A program made the position numbers and the translations under genes. Positions 13,863 to 19,823 of a stretch of 19,823 bases of DNA are shown here, piece after piece. The notes beneath the pieces were generated by a model that was not told where the DNA came from, made no database searches, and was given only the letters and a program-made list of their open reading frames with translations. The first letter of the stretch is position 1. Each line of letters opens with the position of its first letter. The stretch is from positions 1-19,823 of the forward strand of contig CAYZKG010000041.1 of NCBI GenBank assembly GCA_964478915.1, written 5' to 3'. The DNA comes from CAYJUM01 sp964478915. GTDB lineage: Bacteria; Nitrospirota; Nitrospiria; Nitrospirales; Nitrospiraceae.

Positions 13863-15725
13863 TCAGACGCCGGCTCCGACGGATGGCCGAAACTGGAGAG
13901 CCGGCAGGCGATTGGAGCCGAAACGGGCCACGTAGAGAAAGACGTATTCCCGGATGAAGATCTTCAGGTCCCATCCCGGGTAATGATTGCGCTCGAACTC
14001 CTCAAACACCTCCTCGGCTTCCTCGACGCTGAGCCCTTCCTTGACCGTATAGTAATAGTCCAGGGCCAGATCCCATTCCGGATTCTTGTACGGGGTCACG
14101 CCGAACTTTTCCGGATTTTTCGCGACCGGTGTGTGCTTGCTGAGATCGAACGTGCCGAATCCGATCGAGTGGACCAGTTCCTTGTGGTCCTCCAGGAACC
14201 GGATGGACGAGAGCGCGTCATCCCGGGTTTCCCCCGGAAACCCGAAGAACCCCATGACATGGTTCCAGATCCCGACGCCGGCCGACAGCTCCAGGCTGCG
14301 CCGGATGACGTCACCGGTGGTTGCCTTGTCCATCAGCTTCAATACCCGCTCGTTCCCCGATTCGAATCCCATGTGGAGATACTTGCAGCCGGATGCGCAT
14401 GCGTCCGTCCACACCGCTTCGTCGAGGAGGCCTTTCTCGAACCGCATGTGGGTGGTCCAGACGATGTGCATCTCGGTCTCCACCAGCCTGCGGGTGAGCT
14501 TGCGGAACAGCGCCGGCGGGTACGACTCGTCGGTGAAATGGAAGTACCTCGTCTGATAACGCTCCTTCAGGTGACGGATCTCGTCGATGATCTGCTCGAT
14601 CTTTTTCGTCCGGTATCCGGCCGTGTACCCCTCGCCGTGATCGCAGAACTCACAGCGGCCCCAGTAGCAGCCTCGAGTCGCCAGGTACGGCAGGATGCGA
14701 TCTGGAACAAAATACTTCTCCAGGGGCAGACCGTCGAAGTCCGGCGGTGGGAGCGCCGCCATGTCTTCGGCGCAGGTCAACGACGACGTGTGGATCCCGG
14801 AGGCGTCCCGATAGATGAGGTTCGGAATCGTCCCCAGGTCCCGGCCGGCACCGATGGCTTCCACCAACTGAAGGAACGCGGTTTCTCCCTCATACACCAC
14901 CGCGCTGTCGAAGAGCGCAAAGAGCTTAGGGGTGTCCGGGAGCACATCGCGCAGCCGCGTGACGGTGTTTCCGCCGATCGTCACGTGAATGGAGGGGAAC
15001 TGCTCTTTGATCAGCGCGCAAAACGTCATCGAGGAAAAGAGCTGTTGCTGCAGGACGATCGAGACCCCGATCACATCGGGGCGTTCCGCTTCGATCGCGG
15101 GCCGCAGGATGTGCTCGAACACGTCCCGATACACGTTCACCTGCGTATCCTGGACCGCATCCAACACGTCGGCGGAGCTGTACACCTTGTAGGAGAGGTC
15201 CGTCTCCATCGGCGGCATGCAGATCCTGGCCGGCGCGTACACCAGGGATATCGTCGCGGTCACCGTGCGAAAGACGTTGATGGCCCACTCGAGCCTGTCC
15301 GCATCGTAGAACTCCGGCCCCCGGACGATACGCTTGGCGCTCTCGACCTGCTCGGTCAGCTCGGCAATGCGCTGGCGGGTCAGGTCGCAGAGGGCTAGTT
15401 GCAGCTGGAGCTCCGATTCATCGAGCTCCCGCACGCGAGACAGCTTCCGCAGGCGGTCGAGTTGCGCCGGCACGCGCTTCAGGACCCGGCGGAGAAAGTC
15501 TCCGCTGAAGTACCAGTCATACATCTCGAGATTGACGTCTTTCTGGACGACGGGGTGGCCGGCAGCTCGCAGCACCGCGGTCAGGGTCGGCAGGCTCAGA
15601 TACGGCTCGGAGGGATACCAGTCCGGGGGAAACACGAGCATCACTTTCAGCTTGCGTCCCCCGTCGCGCTCGGGGACCGCTCGCCGAGGCTGGATCAGCT
15701 CCCCCTTGGAATACTCTACTTTCAT
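13863..15725 (-). CDS. B12-type radical SAM protein B, paralogue of A
   Basis: 620-aa protein with the same design as its downstream neighbour: KVMLVFPPDWYPSEPYLSLP, KDVNLEMYDWYFSG in place of a B12 DxHxxG motif, a helical insertion ending EWAINVFRTV, DVIGVSIVLQQQLF, VTIGGNTVTRL, and the cluster motif TRGCYWGRCEFCDHGEGY (C353, C358, C361, CX4CX2C). FTDESYPPALFRKL, MGFESGNERVLKLMDK and FFGFPGETRDD are shared almost word for word, so the pair comes from tandem duplication followed by divergence. First gene of the pair, with its own promoter. Leader about 45 nt; weak RBS (GAAGA). Probably works as a partner of protein A on one pathway. Confidence 0.87.
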   Translation of the reverse strand: MKVEYSKGELIQPRRAVPERDGGRKLKVMLVFPPDWYPSEPYLSLPTLTAVLRAAGHPVVQKDVNLEMYDWYFSGDFLRRVLKRVPAQLDRLRKLSRVRELDESELQLQLALCDLTRQRIAELTEQVESAKRIVRGPEFYDADRLEWAINVFRTVTATISLVYAPARICMPPMETDLSYKVYSSADVLDAVQDTQVNVYRDVFEHILRPAIEAERPDVIGVSIVLQQQLFSSMTFCALIKEQFPSIHVTIGGNTVTRLRDVLPDTPKLFALFDSAVVYEGETAFLQLVEAIGAGRDLGTIPNLIYRDASGIHTSSLTCAEDMAALPPPDFDGLPLEKYFVPDRILPYLATRGCYWGRCEFCDHGEGYTAGYRTKKIEQIIDEIRHLKERYQTRYFHFTDESYPPALFRKLTRRLVETEMHIVWTTHMRFEKGLLDEAVWTDACASGCKYLHMGFESGNERVLKLMDKATTGDVIRRSLELSAGVGIWNHVMGFFGFPGETRDDALSSIRFLEDHKELVHSIGFGTFDLSKHTPVAKNPEKFGVTPYKNPEWDLALDYYYTVKEGLSVEEAEEVFEEFERNHYPGWDLKIFIREYVFLYVARFGSNRLPALQFRPSVGAGV

Positions 15726-15745
15726 GTTTTTCTTCGGTTTTCCCC

Positions 15746-15773
15746 ACGCTGGTGCGCGCGGCGCAACCAGCGT
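15746..15773 (-). promoter_or_regulatory. Inverted repeat at the start of the B12-radical-SAM transcript
   Basis: Perfect 8-bp arms ACGCTGGT and ACCAGCGT flank a 12-bp GC-rich centre that can pair four more base pairs after a one-base bulge. It lies from about the predicted transcription start to +25, so it could be an operator in DNA or a stable 5' hairpin in the mRNA. Confidence 0.5.
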
Positions 15774-15775
15774 TG

Positions 15776-15805
15776 ATTGTAGTCTCCCCCGGAGAACTTG
15801 GTCAA
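15776..15805 (-). promoter_or_regulatory. Promoter for the B12-radical-SAM pair, with dyad in the spacer
   Basis: Minus-strand TTGACC (15800-15805), 18-bp spacer, TACAAT (15776-15781). The spacer holds a dyad: TCTCC (15783-15787) and GGAGA (15791-15795), extended outward to AGT and ACT with one bulged base. A dyad between -35 and -10 in a long spacer recalls MerR-type promoters, but 18 bp is shorter than their usual 19-20, so this is only a hint. Confidence 0.55.
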
Positions 15806-15849
15806 GGCGGCGTTTGGCTCGTCATGGACACTGGGGTTACCGGCGCCGC

Positions 15850-17301
15850 TTATGACGAGCCACATGATTCGTCGTAGTAGCTCTCCAGCAAGGCAGCCCG
15901 TTGCGGCTCCACCAGCACGAGTTGCCGTTGATCGAAGGTATTGGCCCAGTAGAGAAAGATCAGTCCCCCGGCGGTCCCCAGCTCGATGTGGCGCCGGCGG
16001 CCATCCGGTTCCTCGTACGTGGCCTGCCGTTGTACCGCACGGTCCGGGAGGCTTTCCCAGACCTCCTGTGCCGAGGCGGCATGGTTCTCATAGAGCGGCG
16101 TGGTCGCCGGATCCTGCTGAGAGTCGGGCGGCCAGACCGCGTCCACGAACTGCTCCAGCCGTTCGGAGTCGACCAGCGCCTCTTCAAACATCCGGTCGAA
16201 CCGTCCGGCCTCATCAGCCCCATGAGGCGTCACCACGATCCCGCGAAAGCGCTCATCGATCGAGAGCAGCCAGTAGCGGAGCACTCCCGCCGCCGTTCCC
16301 CGCTCGGCACGAACGGCGCCACGGCCGGAGAGCTTCCTTTTGTCCTCGCGTTCCAGGACCCTGGCCGGCAACCGGTTCCGCATCCATCGAGCCGCTTCTC
16401 CCGTTCCGCGATAGAGCGCCTCGCCGGGGACAACCTCGGGCGATTCGTTCCAGCCTGGACCGCCCGAGCCACGGCTGATCGAGAGGGCATACAGCGGACC
16501 ATCATCAACGACTTCCTCAACTAGATGGTAACGAAGGGGAACGGGCGGTTCGAGGAGCCTGAATCCCCTGGCCGCCAGGGCTCGTTGGAACGGTACGCGA
16601 CGGGCCAGTTGACGGGTCTTCTCAAAGGCCAGGAAGCGCCCGTTCGCCCCCAGCACCCGACGAATCGCATCCAGCCGGGTGGAGAGGCCGGTGCGCCGCT
16701 CGAAGTCTGACTGGGCGATGGAATCCTGCCGCCGCTCGAAGGTCCGCCAGCTCACACTCGGAATCCCGGGGTCCTGCTCGGCCTGCAACAGGGCGTGTGT
16801 CGCCACGATCAAGTCGTATGGGCCGGAGGCGGCACCCTGCTCCACATCCATCTCCTCGAAGCGGATGTTCTTCACCCCCAGGGCGACCGCCCGCCCCCTG
16901 GCCACAGCGACTGAAGCCCTGGAACGGTCCACGCCGATAAAGGAACTGTCCGGAAACTGTGCCGCATAAAATGTGGTCAGGATGCCGACGCCGCAGCCGA
17001 AGTCCAGGACGACCCGGGCGTCCCCGATCCGCTCCGCCACGGCCGCCCCGACAGCCATATAGTAATCGTACCGCTGGCTGTACAAGACCGGCACGATGTG
17101 CGGCTGAGCGGTGAAATCGTAGAAGGCCCGTTCGGCCGGAGCGTCAGCCACGCTGCGCTTCCGTTCGGCGAGGCTGTTGAGCGTGGTGATGTCGGCCGGC
17201 GCCAGCGTCTCGCGTTGCCATTGAAAGTACGCGGCATCTGACTCGAACCGTCGGAGGCCCCACCTCTTCAGATGCTCGAGGAGCGCATCATGAACCAGCA
17301 T
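15850..17301 (-). CDS. Class I SAM-dependent methyltransferase with unassigned C-terminal half
   Basis: 483-aa protein. Residues about 70-250 are a Rossmann-type methyltransferase: ARVVLDFGCGVGILTTFYA (95-113, motif I), FIGVDRSRASVAVARG (acidic residue after strand 2), FEEMDV, and YDLIVATHALL (motif IV). A predicted helical N-terminus precedes it. From about 290 to 483 is a separate region, including VLRYWLLSIDERFRGIVVTPHG, FDRMFEEALVDSERLEQFV and a closing TFDQRQLVLVEPQRAALLESYYDE, that I cannot assign. It lies 124 bp upstream of the B12-radical-SAM promoter, same strand. Methyl transfer is likely; the acceptor is unknown. The start at 17301 lies next to a heptad repeat. Confidence 0.78.
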   Translation of the reverse strand: MLVHDALLEHLKRWGLRRFESDAAYFQWQRETLAPADITTLNSLAERKRSVADAPAERAFYDFTAQPHIVPVLYSQRYDYYMAVGAAVAERIGDARVVLDFGCGVGILTTFYAAQFPDSSFIGVDRSRASVAVARGRAVALGVKNIRFEEMDVEQGAASGPYDLIVATHALLQAEQDPGIPSVSWRTFERRQDSIAQSDFERRTGLSTRLDAIRRVLGANGRFLAFEKTRQLARRVPFQRALAARGFRLLEPPVPLRYHLVEEVVDDGPLYALSISRGSGGPGWNESPEVVPGEALYRGTGEAARWMRNRLPARVLEREDKRKLSGRGAVRAERGTAAGVLRYWLLSIDERFRGIVVTPHGADEAGRFDRMFEEALVDSERLEQFVDAVWPPDSQQDPATTPLYENHAASAQEVWESLPDRAVQRQATYEEPDGRRRHIELGTAGGLIFLYWANTFDQRQLVLVEPQRAALLESYYDESCGSS

Positions 17302-17311
17302 GGTAGATGGC

Positions 17312-17339
17312 GTGAAGGGTGATGGGTGACAGGTGAATA
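17312..17339 (+). repeat. Heptad repeat, four units
   Basis: Four 7-bp units in phase, GTGAAGG, GTGATGG, GTGACAG and GTGAATA, lie just upstream of the methyltransferase start, in the spacer after the ProA-like gene. Confidence 0.65.
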
Positions 17340-17379
17340 AAACGTTGGAAGGTCCGCGCGCTTGGGACGAGCCATAGAA

Positions 17380-18735
17380 TCAGGAGGGCCGCTTCAGCAT
17401 GATGGCATCTTCGTAGGGCGTCGGAACGGGGTGGGGCTGGCGGAGCTGGCCGGTCCCCAGGACTACATACTTTTCACAGGTCAGCTCGTTGAGTGAGATG
17501 GGTCCGCGCGCGTGGATGCGGGCGGTGCTGATGCCGATCTCGCCGGCCAGGCCGAACTCCTCACCGTCGTGGAGCCGGGTGGACGCATTGACCAGAACGG
17601 CGCTCGAGTCGACTTCCCGGACAAAGCGCATGGCATTGGCGTAGTCCCGCGTCACGATCGTACCGGTGTGGCCCGGCCCATACTGCGCGATATGGGCGAG
17701 GGCCTCGTCGAGGTCATTCACGATCCTCACCGCCAGCGTGCGGGAGAGAAATTGCTTGCTCCAGTCCTCCTCCGTCGCCTCTTTGACGGCCTGGGTTCCG
17801 GGAAATGACTGCGAGCGCGTGAGCGACATCGTCTTGGGGCAGCCTCTGGTCTCCACCTTGAATTCGGTCACCAGGCGACGGAACAGGCCGGGAATGATCT
17901 TGGGAGCAATCGCCTGATGCACCAAGAGCGTATCCACCGCATTGGGCGCGGCGGCACGCTGCACCTTCGAGTTCACGACGATGGTCTGGGCCAGTGGGAG
18001 ATCCGCATCTTCGTCGATATAGACATGCGAGATGCCGCCGTCATGGCACAGGACCGGAATGCGGGTCTGTTCGGCAATCGCTTTCCTGAGCGCGGCGCCG
18101 CCACGCGGGATGATCGCATCGAGGTACTTGGGCAGCCGGATCAGCTCGAGCGCCGCTTCTCGCTCCGGCCGATCCACGAAGGTGATCGCCCCCGCGGGAA
18201 TCCCCAACCGCTCCGCCGCCTTGAGCAAGATCGTGGCAACTGCGGCATTCGAATGGTTCCACTCCGCGCCCCCTCGCACCACGCAGACATTCCCCGACTT
18301 CAGACAGAGGCCCACTGCCTCGGTCGTCACATCCGGGCCCATGTCCGAAATCACGCCGATGACCCCGATCGGCACCCGCATCCGACTCACCTGCATGCCG
18401 TTCGGCCGCCGCCACATCTTCGTGATTTCTCCAACCGGATCCGGTAATTCCGCAAGCTGGCGTAAGCCATCTGCCATCTCCTTGAGCAGCTCCGGCGTGA
18501 GCCGGACCCGCTCCACCGCCTCCCTGGCCGCCTCCCGCTCCAGGTTCTTCCCGACCGATTCGACATCCTTCCGGTTGGCTTCCAGGATCACCTCTTCGCC
18601 GGCCAGCAGATCGTCAGCCATCGCCAAGAGGGCTTTATCGCGGTCGGGGCCCGGAAGCAGCGACATCGAGCGCACCGCCTCCTTCGCCTTCTTGGCGAGA
18701 TTCGTCACGTAGATCTTGATCGGGACTTCAACCAT
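17380..18735 (-). CDS. proA: ProA-like glutamate-5-semialdehyde dehydrogenase family, catalytic Cys missing
   Basis: 451-aa aldehyde-dehydrogenase-fold protein clearly related to gamma-glutamyl phosphate reductase, the second enzyme of proline synthesis. Family segments: VPIGVIGVISDMGPDVTTEA (normally YEARPNVT), CLKSGNVCVVRGGAEWNHSN, AIIPRGGAALRKAI, CHDGGISHVYIDEDADL, and the C-terminal FGLAGEIGISTARIHARGPISLNEL. At the nucleophile position the family reads VCNAxETLLV; here it is AAAPNAVDTLLV, with P264 (codon CCC) in place of Cys. By family knowledge this should abolish the reductase reaction. No proB is adjacent. It may be a repurposed paralogue. The start overlaps the end of the aspartyl-protease-like gene by 8 bp; no clear RBS, so coupled translation is likely. 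Confidence 0.8.
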   Translation of the reverse strand: MVEVPIKIYVTNLAKKAKEAVRSMSLLPGPDRDKALLAMADDLLAGEEVILEANRKDVESVGKNLEREAAREAVERVRLTPELLKEMADGLRQLAELPDPVGEITKMWRRPNGMQVSRMRVPIGVIGVISDMGPDVTTEAVGLCLKSGNVCVVRGGAEWNHSNAAVATILLKAAERLGIPAGAITFVDRPEREAALELIRLPKYLDAIIPRGGAALRKAIAEQTRIPVLCHDGGISHVYIDEDADLPLAQTIVVNSKVQRAAAPNAVDTLLVHQAIAPKIIPGLFRRLVTEFKVETRGCPKTMSLTRSQSFPGTQAVKEATEEDWSKQFLSRTLAVRIVNDLDEALAHIAQYGPGHTGTIVTRDYANAMRFVREVDSSAVLVNASTRLHDGEEFGLAGEIGISTARIHARGPISLNELTCEKYVVLGTGQLRQPHPVPTPYEDAIMLKRPS

Positions 18736-19138
18736 CGTGAACCGTCAGGCGTGAGGGGGGAGGAGCCGAAGCCATCGGAGCTTCGATGGGAATGAGTCGC
18801 TTGTGAATAGGATCGACCCCCAGACCCAAAGTCTCTAAGGTCGTGGCTCCGAGAAGAATGAGCGAGTTCGGCTTGCCGCACAGCACCATGGTCGCGGTCT
18901 CAACTCCGTTCACAGAAATATCCGCCTTCGCCACCGGCACGACATCTTTCGTACCGTCCGCATAATGGACCGCTCGGGTTCCCGCGGCGGTGATGCCGAG
19001 TTGGGACACCAAGTCCTGCGGCACCTGCGTGAACAGGGCTCCGGTATCGACCAGCCCTTCCAGTTGGATCTGCTTTTCTGGCCGAAGCGGATTCTTCAGG
19101 AGGAATTTAACTGAGAAGGTTCCCATAGCGAAAGGCAT
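18728..19138 (-). CDS. Retropepsin-like (clan AA) aspartic protease family protein
   Basis: 136-aa protein with the single-lobe aspartic protease motif LVDTGALFTQVP (D31-T-G) and the later LILLGATTLETLGLGVDP, which matches the family LLG motif before a helix. It would act as a homodimer, like retroviral proteases; no signal peptide or membrane anchor, so cytosolic. The start could be 19138 (MPFAMGTF) or 19126 (MGTF); neither has a good RBS. The C-terminal residues (PPPSRLTVHDG) are encoded by a heptad-repeat block and overlap the start of the ProA-like gene. Similar small proteins are common in Nitrospira-like and cyanobacterial genomes, without known substrates. Confidence 0.72.
   Translation of the reverse strand: MPFAMGTFSVKFLLKNPLRPEKQIQLEGLVDTGALFTQVPQDLVSQLGITAAGTRAVHYADGTKDVVPVAKADISVNGVETATMVLCGKPNSLILLGATTLETLGLGVDPIHKRLIPIEAPMASAPPPSRLTVHDG
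18743..18763 (+). repeat. Heptad repeat inside the 3' end of the aspartic-protease-like gene
   Basis: Three 7-bp units in phase, CGTCAGG, CGTGAGG and GGGGAGG, of the same family as the spacer arrays but here translated, on the other strand, into the protein C-terminus. Confidence 0.55.
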
Positions 19139-19204
19139 TGTATGCTACCGTTTTCCTGGGTGTCAAAGAGGGCGGGTGGATCGGTGCCGAGGCTCGTGTC
19201 GCCT

Positions 19205-19327
19205 CCCGGAACGACCCTTCCGGGCTTGGCCAGGCGGCAGCCTTCAGAAATTCCTTTCAGCCGCGGTTGACAACCGCGGTGCTTCAGTCAGTTTCCGTTT
19301 TCCTTCCTGGCCGACCCTCGGTGGGTC
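19205..19327. other. Three consecutive stem-loops in a non-coding spacer
   Basis: In the 268-bp spacer between the aspartic-protease-like gene and the truncated secreted-protein gene: CCCGGAA / TTCCGGG (19205-19224, 6-nt loop); a near-perfect 19-bp palindrome CCGCGGTTG-A-CAACCGCGG (19261-19279); and GACCC / GGGTC (19313-19327, 5-nt loop). No ORF here looks coding. It may be a remnant of an IS200/REP-type element, a structured leader for the gene at 19407 or a terminator set. No family identified. Confidence 0.4.
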
Positions 19328-19406
19328 CCCGTTCCTCCGGCGATGCTCGCTCTGGACCGAGTCAGCTCTTTGGTGTAAAGTTCTCGAAAAAATAAAGGGC
19401 CGACAA

Positions 19407-19544
19407 ATGTGCGGCTTTCGCTTCACGCTCGCATCATGCTTCTTTCTCTCCCTTCTCGCCACTGCCATCCCCGCTCTCGCAGAAACAAAAGTCATCACGG
19501 CTGAAGCAACCTACATAATGGGTGATGGAGAGACGCTGAGTTAG
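19407..19544 (+). pseudogene. Secreted protein (FlgT_N/LPP20-like family), truncated by an IS3-type element
   Basis: 45 codons: a signal peptide MCGFRFTLASCFFLSLLATA, cut after PALA near residue 25, followed by ETKVITAEATYIMGDGETLS and a TAG. The mature part is the opening of a conserved secreted family (FlgT N-terminal/LPP20-like) in which a GDGET segment is followed by an Ala-rich helix of the type FAEAM; that continuation is from memory of the family. The next bases, from about 19542, belong to a mobile element carrying an IS3-family transposase, and the TAG is formed by the junction. RBS AAAGGG is upstream. The gene is therefore almost certainly inactive, unless its remainder continues beyond the element. 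Confidence 0.65.
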
Positions 19545-19823
19545 TCAAGAAATGTCCGCTTCCAATTGGGCTGCTGCCGGTTTGGTTGACACCTGTTTAA
19601 GGTACTTCGGCCTTCCTCTCGAACTCCAGAGGGCTCAGATAGCCGAGAGTCGAGTGCCTCCGTTTCGGGTTGTAGAAACGCTCGATGTAATCGAACACGT
19701 CCGCCTTGGCTTCGTCGCGCGTCCGGTAGGTCTGGCGTGCCACCCGCTCGGTCTTCAGCGAAGAGAAGAAGCTCTCCATCGCCGCGTTGTCCCAGACATT
19801 GCCCGAGCGGCTCATCGAACAGG
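19542..19823 (-). mobile_element. IS3-family insertion sequence, one end, running off the window
   Basis: The end inside the window is placed at about 19541-19542, where the host gene loses its frame; the element end would begin TAGTCAAGAAATGTCC. It contains the 3' end of an IS3-family orfB on the minus strand. The other end and the target duplication lie outside the window, so the boundary is approximate. Confidence 0.7.
19597..19823 (-). CDS. IS3-family transposase OrfB, C-terminal part
   Basis: The last 75 or so residues of a retroviral-integrase-type (rve, DDE) transposase. Visible motifs: SMSRSGNVWDNAAMESFFSS, with the third catalytic acid E in AMESFF, then LKTERV and the closing IERFYNPKRRHSTLGYLSP and LEFERKAEVP, all standard for IS3-family OrfB. 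The frame is open to the window edge, so the start and the first two catalytic acids are outside. Nothing in the visible part is broken. Confidence 0.92.
   Translation of the reverse strand, partial: CSMSRSGNVWDNAAMESFFSSLKTERVARQTYRTRDEAKADVFDYIERFYNPKRRHSTLGYLSPLEFERKAEVP

Noticed and set aside
11898..15398. A 1166-codon plus-strand open frame
   Set aside because: It is antisense to the two radical SAM genes, whose motifs are clear; a GC-rich codon bias on the minus strand leaves stop-free frames opposite. The translation is Arg/His/Leu-rich without domains.

Overview
The window is a GC-rich bacterial chromosome segment, mostly coding on the minus strand, with short spacers and housekeeping-type genes mixed with unusual radical-SAM enzymes. 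Gene content fits a Nitrospira-like (Nitrospirota) bacterium: many B12-type radical SAM proteins, a stand-alone CcmI C-terminal domain, Met8-like sirohaem synthesis, thioredoxin-like [2Fe-2S] ferredoxin, and a secreted protein beginning with a TAEATYIMGDGET-type motif. This lineage call is inference; no rRNA, tRNA or CRISPR is present to anchor it. A run of exactly 100 N (1981-2080) marks a scaffold join of unknown true length.

Layout. 110-1185 (minus): a vapBC toxin-antitoxin operon with a clear promoter, followed by two tiny membrane proteins (61 and 30 aa) whose start and stop overlap as ATGA. 1393-3259 (minus): Met8/CysG-N-type precorrin-2 dehydrogenase, MTH1187-family thiamine-binding protein, a small unknown protein cut by the gap, then a thioredoxin/peroxiredoxin-like gene interrupted by one in-frame TAG. 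3432-7581: a CcmI-C-terminal-domain membrane protein, an HNH endonuclease, a small Rieske protein, two exported or anchored proteins of unknown role, a GGCT-like protein, a [2Fe-2S] ferredoxin and MoaB. 7629-10071 (minus): a PhzF-family, zinc-type MDR dehydrogenase and CBS-domain gene set that looks like one operon.

10235-17301 is the most unusual part: a classical-motif radical SAM protein, a divergent mini J-domain protein whose HPD has become HPH, two tandem paralogous B12-type radical SAM proteins with a CX4CX2C cluster motif and a large helical insertion in the B12 domain, and a methyltransferase with an unassigned C-terminal half. The tandem pair has its own promoter with two dyads. No substrate can be named; this is the best candidate here for an undescribed pathway.

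17380-19138 (minus) holds a retropepsin-like protein gene overlapping a ProA-like gene whose catalytic cysteine position is proline. 19407-19823 shows a secreted-protein gene cut after 45 codons by an IS3-family element that runs off the window.

A family of degenerate 7-bp tandem repeats (GTGANNN / CGTGAGG type, in strict 7-bp phase) recurs at about seven places, nearly all in spacers, in one case forming a near-perfect hairpin between convergent genes.
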